DNA from: Actinomycetota bacterium
Lineage (GTDB): Bacteria > Actinomycetota > Thermoleophilia > Solirubrobacterales > Solirubrobacteraceae
Length of the DNA: 7,634 nt
Assembly: GCA_019348575.1 (NCBI GenBank)
Contig: JAHWJE010000063.1
Location: forward strand, 1 to 7,634
Direction of reading: 5' to 3'
Positions within the stretch are counted from its first letter, which is position 1, and each line of letters opens with the position of its first letter. This document shows positions 1 to 4,723 of this stretch, piece by piece. The translations under genes were made by a program, and so were the position numbers. Below the pieces are notes generated by a model. The model saw only the letters and a program-made list of their open reading frames with translations, was not told the origin of the DNA and made no database searches.

Positions 1-244
1 CCCGGGTCCCCCATCACCTCGGTGCCCGGACGTGCGCGGCGGCGGGGTCCATCCCCTTGGCCTCGTAGATCAATGCCAGCTCGTCCCGCTCGACCTCGGG
101 CCTCAGCGCGATCTCGTCCCGCTCCATCGCGATCTCGTGGGCGTATACCTCCTGCTCGCGCTTGGCGGCCAGGTAGCCGCTGGAGCCCATCGGCAGGGCG
201 TCGGCCATGATCCCGGCGACGCCGGCGACGAGCACGACGGCGAC
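1..244 (-). pseudogene. VIT1/CCC1 (DUF125)-like segment fused to the kinase, frameshifted near position 23
   Basis: Kinase residues 353-428 read like the middle of a VIT1/CCC1-family iron/manganese transporter. There is a TM2-like segment ending in ADALPMGSSGYLAAK (366-380), then the cytosolic metal-binding helices with the spaced acidic pattern EVYAHEIAMERDEI (384-397), and ELALIYEAKGMDPAAA (407-422). Right after this the kinase frame ends at a TGA (14-16). Another frame from position 23 to the window edge reads TEVMGDP, which is what this family has next (the 'VM.DP' motif). One missing base between about 23 and 31 would restore a continuous VIT reading. The family's TM1, with its conserved NDG region, is absent from the kinase side. 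This could be a gene remnant, a real fusion with a sequencing error, or an assembly chimera. Family recognition is from memory of the motif pattern. Confidence 0.72.
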
Positions 245-1300
245 GATCCTGCTCGTCTGCGAGCGCCGCGGTGGCGGGCTGTCGCGCCGCGACGGCGGCA
301 TCTCCGGGATCGGCTCGTACTGCGCCGGCGGAACGCGATCGCGTGGCGGGGTCGGCTGCAGTCGCCTGGCGCTGCCCTGCGCGCTGCTCGGGGCGACGTT
401 CGTGGCCGCGGTGCGCTCCCCGCGCTCGAGCATCGCGGTCGCGGCGGTTGCGTCGGCGCCCGCCGGCGCGATCCCGCGCGCGCCGTCGTGCAGCGCGACG
501 CGCATCTCGTCGGCGCTCGCGTAGCGCTCCTCGGGCTCGAGCGCGAGCGCCTTCTCGACCGCCAGCGCGAGCGCCGGCGGCACCTCGCTCACAACCTCGT
601 CGAGGCGGATCGGGTACTCGCGCTGCTGCATCATCGCAAGCTCGGTCAGCGAGCTCGCGTCGTAGGGCAGGCGGCCGGCGAGCAGCTGGTAGGTCACGAC
701 GCCGAGGCCGTAGAGGTCGGCGGGAGGGCCGACCTCCGCGCCGCTGGCCTGCTCGGGGGCGAGGTAGGCAGCCGTGCCGAGCACCGAGCCGGCCTGGGTG
801 ATCTGCGACGTCTGGCCGACCATCGCCTTGGCGATGCCGAAGTCGGCGAGCTTCACGGCGCCGTCGTCGGAGCGCATGATGTTGCCGGGCTTGACGTCGC
901 GGTGCACGACCCCCATCCGGTGCGCGTGCGCGAGGCCGCGGCAGGCGCCGTCGACGAGCTCGAGCGTGTCGGCGACGCCGAGCCGCGTCTCCTCGCGCAG
1001 GATCTCCGCGCCGGATCGCCCGTGGATGTACTCCATCACGATGTAGTGGCGTCCGCTGGCCTCGTCGAGGCCGAAGTCGAAGACCTGCACGATGTTCGGG
1101 TGCACGAGCCGCGCCGCCGACAGCGCCTCGCGGCGAAAGCGCGAGACGAACTGGCTGTCGTCGGCGAGGTGCTCGGCGAGCAGCTTGACGGCGACCTGGC
1201 GCTCGAGCCGGCGATCGACGGCGAGCTGCACGGTCGACATGCCGCCATAGCCGAGGCGCTCTCCGAGCTCGTAGCGGCCCGCGATGACGGTGCTGCTCAC
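14..1300 (-). CDS. Hanks-type Ser/Thr protein kinase with an anomalous VIT1/CCC1-like C-terminus
   Basis: Predicted membrane-anchored Ser/Thr protein kinase (PknB-like) of 428 aa, which would phosphorylate protein Ser/Thr with ATP on the cytoplasmic face. The kinase domain (about residues 8-270) is complete: glycine loop GYGGMS (17-22), VAVK with Lys39, alpha-C Glu58, catalytic loop HRDVKPGN (133-140, Asp135), DFG (153-155), activation-loop Thr164 and Thr168, APE (181-183). A disordered Pro/Arg/Ala linker (about 274-350) follows, then a hydrophobic segment (352-370) and an acidic helical tail (376-420) that is not PASTA-like but matches VIT1/CCC1 metal transporters. The GTG start at 1300 is chosen because it overlaps the lipoprotein stop (GTGA), has GGAGGTC about 9 bases upstream and sits eight residues before the kinase core. 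The same frame is open up to 1561, but that extension is low-complexity antisense of the lipoprotein. Last gene of a three-gene run. The kinase call is firm; whether the C-terminus is native is uncertain. Confidence 0.93.
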   Translation of the reverse strand: MSSTVIAGRYELGERLGYGGMSTVQLAVDRRLERQVAVKLLAEHLADDSQFVSRFRREALSAARLVHPNIVQVFDFGLDEASGRHYIVMEYIHGRSGAEILREETRLGVADTLELVDGACRGLAHAHRMGVVHRDVKPGNIMRSDDGAVKLADFGIAKAMVGQTSQITQAGSVLGTAAYLAPEQASGAEVGPPADLYGLGVVTYQLLAGRLPYDASSLTELAMMQQREYPIRLDEVVSEVPPALALAVEKALALEPEERYASADEMRVALHDGARGIAPAGADATAATAMLERGERTAATNVAPSSAQGSARRLQPTPPRDRVPPAQYEPIPEMPPSRRDSPPPRRSQTSRIVAVVLVAGVAGIMADALPMGSSGYLAAKREQEVYAHEIAMERDEIALRPEVERDELALIYEAKGMDPAAAHVRAPR

Positions 1301-1860
1301 CGGCCTGGGACCTCCGGCTGGACGCCGCCGCCGGGCGTGCCGGCGGGCGGGGGCGGCGGGGCGGGCTCGGGCTGCGGCTGCGGCTCGGGCTCGGGCTCGG
1401 GCGGCGGTGGCGGCTGGGGCGCCGGCGGTGGCGTCGTCGGCGTCTGGCTCGTCGTCGTCTCCGCGGGCGTGGTCTGCGTCTCGGTCGGCGTCTCGTCGGT
1501 GGTGGTCGTCGGCGTCGTCTCGGTCTCCGTCGTCGTCGTCTCCGTCGCCGTCTCGTCGCACTCGTCGCGGGCGATGGCACGCAGCTTGTCGGCGCCGTCG
1601 CGCAGGTTGTCGACGAGCTGGTCGTCGACCGATGGCGGCAGGTCGTCGATGCCCTCGTCGACCTGCCGCAGCTGTCCGGGCACGTCGTCACAGCGACCGT
1701 CGTCGACGGCTTGGGCCACGTCCTCGATCTGGCTCTTCAGATCGCTCGCGTTCGCGGAGGGGATGCCGGCGCTCGTGCCCGCGCCGCAGGCGGCGAGCAG
1801 GGCGGCGCCGACGCCGAGCAGCGCGGCGAGCAGGAAGGGGACGATCCGTCGCACGATCAC
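1297..1860 (-). CDS. Putative lipoprotein with Thr/Glu-rich and Pro-rich C-terminal tail
   Basis: A 187-aa protein not assigned to a named family. Residues 1-24 form a lipoprotein signal peptide: Arg4-Arg5, a hydrophobic core, then lipobox L22-A23-A24-C25, so the mature protein should be lipid-anchored on the outer face of the membrane. Residues 38-100 form a small acidic, probably helical domain bounded by Cys57 and Cys101, which might pair as a disulfide. Residues 103-143 are almost only Thr, Glu and Pro, and 144-173 are Pro/Glu/Gln, so the tail is extended and could reach through the cell wall; dense Thr could carry O-glycans (inference). The GTG start at 1860 overlaps the stop of the phosphoesterase (GTGA, 1857-1860); a second in-frame GTG at 1854 is possible. 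Its own stop overlaps the kinase start. The context suggests a surface partner of the kinase, but nothing in the sequence proves this. Confidence 0.85.
   Translation of the reverse strand: MIVRRIVPFLLAALLGVGAALLAACGAGTSAGIPSANASDLKSQIEDVAQAVDDGRCDDVPGQLRQVDEGIDDLPPSVDDQLVDNLRDGADKLRAIARDECDETATETTTTETETTPTTTTDETPTETQTTPAETTTSQTPTTPPPAPQPPPPPEPEPEPQPQPEPAPPPPPAGTPGGGVQPEVPGR
1309..1315 (-). promoter_or_regulatory. Shine-Dalgarno (GGAGGTC) of the kinase gene
   Basis: GGAGGTC lies in the last codons of the lipoprotein gene, with 8 bases to the GTG at 1300. It supports that GTG as the kinase start and indicates independent ribosome binding besides coupling through the GTGA overlap. Confidence 0.65.
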
Positions 1861-2594
1861 TGACCGTATCCAAGCCGCTCGGCGAGCGAGTCCGGCAGCC
1901 GCGCGGCGCGGATCGCCGCCGCCGCACCCGCGATGTCGTACTCGACGCGGCGCCAGCGCGCCTGCCAGCGGTCCAGGTCGAGCAACATCCACGCCGCGCG
2001 CGGGTCGCCGTCGCGGGGCTGTCCGACCGAGCCGGGGTTGAGCAGCCACTCGCCCGTCCCGGGTCCGATGTCGAGCTCGTCGCCGTCGCGCCGTGCCTCG
2101 CCGGTCGCGACGTCACCCTCCCGGCGCACGAACGACAGCGCGACGTGCGAATGGCCGATCAGCGCGACGCGCTGGCGCTGCGAGTCCAGGCACAGCTCGG
2201 CGAGCAGCGCGCTGAGCACGTACTCCCAGACGGGGTCGCGCGGGCTGGCGTGGTAGAGGCCGATCGACTCCTCCTCGCCCGCGGGCTGCAGCGCCGACAG
2301 GAACTCGAGGTTCGGCTCGCTGATCGTCTCCTGCGTCCAGCGGGCGGCGATCGCGGCGCCGGTCGAGAACTCCTCCAGCCCGATCGCGCCGGTCACGCCC
2401 ATGTCGTGGTTCCCCGCGAGGCAGATCGCGGCGTGGCGCCGCGCGAGCTCGACGCAGGCGTCGGGCTCGGCGCCGTAGCCGACGAGGTCCCCGAGGCACC
2501 ACATCTCGTCGGCGCCGGCGAGCTCGGCGTCGGCGAGCACCGCCTCGAAAGCGTGGCGGTTGCCGTGGATGTCGGAGAGGATGGCGACCTGCAT
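1857..2594 (-). CDS. Metallophosphoesterase, YfcE/MJ0936-like calcineurin superfamily
   Basis: A 245-aa soluble metal-dependent phosphoesterase, probably binding two Mn/Fe/Ni-type ions and cleaving a phosphomono- or phosphodiester; the substrate is unknown. All superfamily ligand motifs are visible: SDIHGN (Asp8, His10), LGDLVGYG (Asp36), GNHD (Asn62, His63), a later His115 in YHASP, GHSH (147-150) and NPGSVGQPRDGDPRA (186-200). The length fits stand-alone members. The ATG at 2594 begins just before the first ligand motif as usual in this family; the frame stays open upstream, but that would run into the divergent protease gene. No clear Shine-Dalgarno is seen. It heads the run phosphoesterase -> lipoprotein -> kinase with a 4-base overlap to the next gene. 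A role opposing the kinase as a protein phosphatase is conceivable from position, but small phosphodiester or nucleotide substrates are at least as likely for this family. Confidence 0.93.
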   Translation of the reverse strand: MQVAILSDIHGNRHAFEAVLADAELAGADEMWCLGDLVGYGAEPDACVELARRHAAICLAGNHDMGVTGAIGLEEFSTGAAIAARWTQETISEPNLEFLSALQPAGEEESIGLYHASPRDPVWEYVLSALLAELCLDSQRQRVALIGHSHVALSFVRREGDVATGEARRDGDELDIGPGTGEWLLNPGSVGQPRDGDPRAAWMLLDLDRWQARWRRVEYDIAGAAAAIRAARLPDSLAERLGYGQ

Positions 2595-2598
2595 CTCG

Positions 2599-2604
2599 TA
2601 CAGT
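2599..2604 (+). promoter_or_regulatory. -10 box (TACAGT) of a probable leaderless promoter for the M48 protease
   Basis: TACAGT fits TANNNT and ends exactly six bases before the GTG at 2611, so transcription would begin at or next to the start codon. No Shine-Dalgarno is present in the 16 bases between the two divergent start codons. No convincing -35 box is seen 17 bases upstream. The identical spacing at rlmH and argS raises confidence. Confidence 0.6.
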
Positions 2605-2610
2605 GAGATC

Positions 2611-3831
2611 GTGAGTCGGGCACGCCTGCGCTGGGGAGTGGCGATCATCGCAGCCGTGGTCGTCGCGGAGGCGGCAGTGCTGCTGCTTCGCCCGCGCAGC
2701 GGCGTCATCGAGCCCGCTCCGGTGAGCACGCAATCGTACTTCAGCGCCTCGCAGGTGCAGCGCGCGCGCGACTACAGGCGCCCACAGCTGGCGATCTACG
2801 GCGGCGTCCTGGCGATCGAGCTCGGCGTTCTGGGGCTCGTCGTCGCCCGCCCACCACGGCGCCTGCGCCGGCCCTTCGAGCACCCGGTGCTCGCCGCCGC
2901 GGCCGCCGGCGCAGCGCTGTCGGTGGCCGTGACCGTCGCCGTCCTGCCGCTGCAGATCGTCGCGCGCGAGCGCGCGAAGGACGTCGGGCTCGTGACGCAG
3001 CCGTGGACCGGCTATGCCCGCGACAAGGCGATCTCCGGCGCCATCGCCGCGATCCTCGCCGCGCTCGGCGCGGGAACGGCGATCGGCCTGATGCGCCGCA
3101 TGCCGCGCGGCTGGTGGGTGCCGGGCAGCGTGATCGTCGTCGCCTTCGGCGTGGTGAGCATCTACGCCGCGCCCGTCGTGCTGGACCCGCTGTTCAACAA
3201 GTTCCAGCCGCTCCCGCCCGGTCAGCTGCGCGACGACGTGCTCGAGCTCGCCGAGCGCGCGGGGGTGGACGTCGGAGAGGTCTACAGGATCGATGCGAGT
3301 CGCCGCACGACCGCCGCCAACGCCTACGTGGCGGGCCTGGGGAAGACCAAGCGCGTCGTGCTCTACGACACGCTGCTGGAGAACTTCGATCGCGACGAGG
3401 TGCGGCTGGTCGTCGCGCACGAGCTCGCGCACGTCCATCATCGCGACGTTCCGAACGGGTTGCTGTATCTGACGATCGTCGCGCCGTTCGGCCTCTTCGC
3501 CGTCGCGCAGCTGACGCGGCGCCTGACGCCCGGTGGCGATCCCGGTCCCGCCGCCGTGCCGGCGCTCGCGCTGAGCATCTTCGCGATGACGACGACGATC
3601 GCGATGATCTCCAACCAGCTCAGCCGCGACGTCGAGGCGCGCGCGGACTCCTATGCGCTGACGCTGACCGGCGACCCCGAGCCGTTCATCTCCTTCGAGA
3701 AGCGGATCGCCCTGCGCAACCTCTCCGATCCCGACCCGCCCGACTGGCAGACCTTCCTGCTCTCGACGCACCCGCCGGCGATCGAGCGCATCGGCATCGG
3801 CGTCGCCTACGAGCGCGGCGATCGCGGCTGA
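2611..3831 (+). CDS. M48 (STE24/CAAX protease-like) integral membrane zinc metalloprotease
   Basis: A 406-aa membrane zinc protease of the M48A/STE24 type. The zinc site is HELAH (His270, Glu271, His274), with the third ligand Glu342 in the EARAD motif; the substrate-strand signature TTAANAYVAGLGKTKRVVLY (233-252) lies upstream and THPP (386-389) near the end. About seven hydrophobic segments are visible: roughly 8-27, 60-80, 93-113, 140-160, 168-188, 284-300 and 316-334. This matches the CAAX-protease N-terminal domain followed by the peptidase domain. Bacteria with this protein usually lack prenylated CAAX substrates, so it more likely acts in membrane-protein quality control (inference). 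The GTG at 2611 is chosen because the protein then opens with a short basic stretch and TM1, and because a TANNNT box lies six bases upstream. Earlier in-frame starts from 2560 would overlap the divergent phosphoesterase. It converges on the DUF3467 gene. Confidence 0.94.
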   Translation: MSRARLRWGVAIIAAVVVAEAAVLLLRPRSGVIEPAPVSTQSYFSASQVQRARDYRRPQLAIYGGVLAIELGVLGLVVARPPRRLRRPFEHPVLAAAAAGAALSVAVTVAVLPLQIVARERAKDVGLVTQPWTGYARDKAISGAIAAILAALGAGTAIGLMRRMPRGWWVPGSVIVVAFGVVSIYAAPVVLDPLFNKFQPLPPGQLRDDVLELAERAGVDVGEVYRIDASRRTTAANAYVAGLGKTKRVVLYDTLLENFDRDEVRLVVAHELAHVHHRDVPNGLLYLTIVAPFGLFAVAQLTRRLTPGGDPGPAAVPALALSIFAMTTTIAMISNQLSRDVEARADSYALTLTGDPEPFISFEKRIALRNLSDPDPPDWQTFLLSTHPPAIERIGIGVAYERGDRG

Positions 3832-3848
3832 CCGGGGCTTCCCTGCGA

Positions 3849-3866
3849 CGATCGCGATCGCGATCG
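3849..3866. repeat. Three tandem CGATCG hexamers (palindromic) between convergent genes
   Basis: CGATCG is repeated three times without a mismatch, 18 bases after the protease stop codon and inside the 99-base gap between the convergent protease and DUF3467 genes. Each hexamer is its own reverse complement, so the block can also fold on itself. A run of alternating C/G follows (3867-3886). There is no T-tract, so it is not a classic terminator. It could be simple GC-rich low complexity. Confidence 0.6.
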
Positions 3867-3930
3867 CGCCCGCGCCCGCGCGCGCCGAGCCCGGGCGCCA
3901 GGAGACACCCGGGTCGACGGCAGCTCAGGC

Positions 3931-4254
3931 TCAGCTCTCGGGTGGATCGGGCGGGGCGCCTCGGCCGCCGCCGAACTCGGGCAGGTTCTTGATGCCCTCC
4001 CGCGTGCGGTACTTCGAGTAGGAGTCGGTCAGCGCCTCGGCGAGCTCGGCCATGAACTTCGGCGACAGGTTGACGCGGGTCACGACGACGCCCGGGATCT
4101 CGTCGGAGTCGATCTCGTGGTCGACGCGGGCGAACGTGATCGTGAACTCGTAGTCCGAGAATGAGACGTTCGCGAAGTTCGCGTACACGCCGCCCATGTC
4201 CTCGGGCTGGAAGTGGATGTTGATGTGGCGCTCGCGCGCGTCCTCTTCGGCCAT
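3931..4254 (-). CDS. DUF3467 domain protein
   Basis: A 107-aa cytoplasmic protein that matches the small DUF3467 family, whose function is not known. Recognisable features are the opening block with HINIHFQPEDMGGVYANFANV (from residue 10 on), SDYEFTITFARVD (33-45), and a central VVTRVNLSPKFMAELAEAL helix region (57-75). A Gly/Pro-rich disordered end follows. The alternating hydrophobic pattern suggests a compact beta-sheet plus helix fold. There is no signal peptide or membrane segment. The ATG at 4254 is preceded by a strong Shine-Dalgarno, AGGAGGG, although only two bases separate it from the start. The gene is divergent from rlmH with 20 bases between start codons and convergent with the protease. 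A single-gene transcript is likely. Confidence 0.88.
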   Translation of the reverse strand: MAEEDARERHINIHFQPEDMGGVYANFANVSFSDYEFTITFARVDHEIDSDEIPGVVVTRVNLSPKFMAELAEALTDSYSKYRTREGIKNLPEFGGGRGAPPDPPES

Positions 4255-4256
4255 CG

Positions 4257-4263
4257 CCCTCCT
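4257..4263 (-). promoter_or_regulatory. Shine-Dalgarno AGGAGGG of the DUF3467 gene
   Basis: AGGAGGG on the minus strand is close to a full anti-SD complement and fixes the ATG at 4254 as the start. Spacing is unusually short, two bases from the last G, though pairing through AGGAG would give four. It is the strongest ribosome-binding site in the window and contrasts with the SD-less rlmH start opposite. Confidence 0.65.
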
Positions 4264-4268
4264 AGTAT
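4263..4268 (+). promoter_or_regulatory. -10 box (TAGTAT) of rlmH, nearly symmetric; possible divergent promoter
   Basis: TAGTAT lies exactly six bases before the rlmH GTG at 4275, matching the leaderless arrangement seen at two other genes here. Read on the other strand the same bases give ATACTA, and GATACT (4264-4269) resembles a -10 facing the DUF3467 gene. The same ~20 bases may therefore start transcription both ways. No good -35 is seen on either strand. Confidence 0.6.
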
Positions 4269-4274
4269 CGCAGC

Positions 4275-4682
4275 GTGCGACTGATCGTCCTCGCCGTCGG
4301 CCGCCTGCGCGCGCCGTACGCCGACGACGTGCAGCACTATCTCAAGATGCTCGCGCGTCACGCGCGCGTCGAGATGATCGAGGTGCGACAGGAGGAGAGG
4401 CTCACGGGCCGCATCCCCGAGCGCGCCTTCGTCTCGCTGCTGGCGCGCGACGGCGAGCAGTTCGACTCGCTGTCGTTTGCGCGCTTCCTCGAGCAGCGCC
4501 GCATGGCGGGACGCGACGTCTGCTTCGTGATCGGCGGGCCGCTCGGCCTGCAGCTCGAGGACGTCGACCACCGCTTCTCGCTCGGGCCGCTGACGCTGCC
4601 GCACCAGCTCGCGCGCGTCGTCCTGCTCGAGCAGCTCTACCGCGGGCACAAGATCCTCGCGGGCGAGCCGTACCACTACTGA
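4275..4682 (+). CDS. rlmH: 23S rRNA (pseudouridine1915-N3) methyltransferase RlmH
   Basis: SPOUT-class methyltransferase that uses S-adenosylmethionine to methylate N3 of pseudouridine 1915 in helix 69 of 23S rRNA on the assembled ribosome. Family signs are the opening MRLIVLAVGRLR (1-12), FVIGGPLG (84-91, the SAM-binding knot loop), LPHQLARVVLLEQLYR (108-123) and the ending EPYHY (131-135). At 135 aa it is about 20 residues shorter than the usual ~155-160. The missing part is the helix before the GEQFDSLSF segment (around residues 45-60), while all knot motifs remain. The family usually ends YHR or YHK; here the last residue is Tyr. The start is GTG at 4275, with no SD and a TANNNT box six bases before it. 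argS follows after 41 bases with its own putative promoter. Confidence 0.95.
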   Translation: MRLIVLAVGRLRAPYADDVQHYLKMLARHARVEMIEVRQEERLTGRIPERAFVSLLARDGEQFDSLSFARFLEQRRMAGRDVCFVIGGPLGLQLEDVDHRFSLGPLTLPHQLARVVLLEQLYRGHKILAGEPYHY

Positions 4683-4711
4683 GGCCGGCCGTCGCCGCGC
4701 AGTCCTGCCGG

Positions 4712-4717
4712 TACGCT
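4712..4717 (+). promoter_or_regulatory. -10 box (TACGCT) of a probable leaderless argS promoter
   Basis: TACGCT fits TANNNT and is followed by six bases and then the GTG at 4724. It sits in the 41-base gap after rlmH. No Shine-Dalgarno is evident and no recognisable -35 lies upstream. The same hexamer occurs upstream of the thioredoxin-like gene on the minus strand. Confidence 0.55.
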
Positions 4718-4723
4718 GGGGCC

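Noticed and set aside
1301..1561. N-terminal extension of the kinase frame rich in Asp, Arg and Ala
   Set aside because: It overlaps the lipoprotein gene in another frame and has no domain. The GTG at 1300, with its SD and GTGA overlap, is the better start.
32..2041. A 669-codon plus-strand open frame opposite the kinase, lipoprotein and phosphoesterase genes
   Set aside because: It is an antisense shadow of GC-rich coding sequence. Its protein is low-complexity with no family motifs, whereas the minus strand carries three clear products.
2113..3771. A long minus-strand open frame (552 codons) opposite the protease
   Set aside because: Arg/Asp/Ala-rich shadow with no recognisable domain; the plus strand shows the complete M48 motifs.
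3890..3913. Two CCCGGG palindromes 12 bases apart as a terminator hairpin
   Set aside because: Only six pairs, each half is self-complementary, and no T-tract follows. Chance is likely at this GC content.
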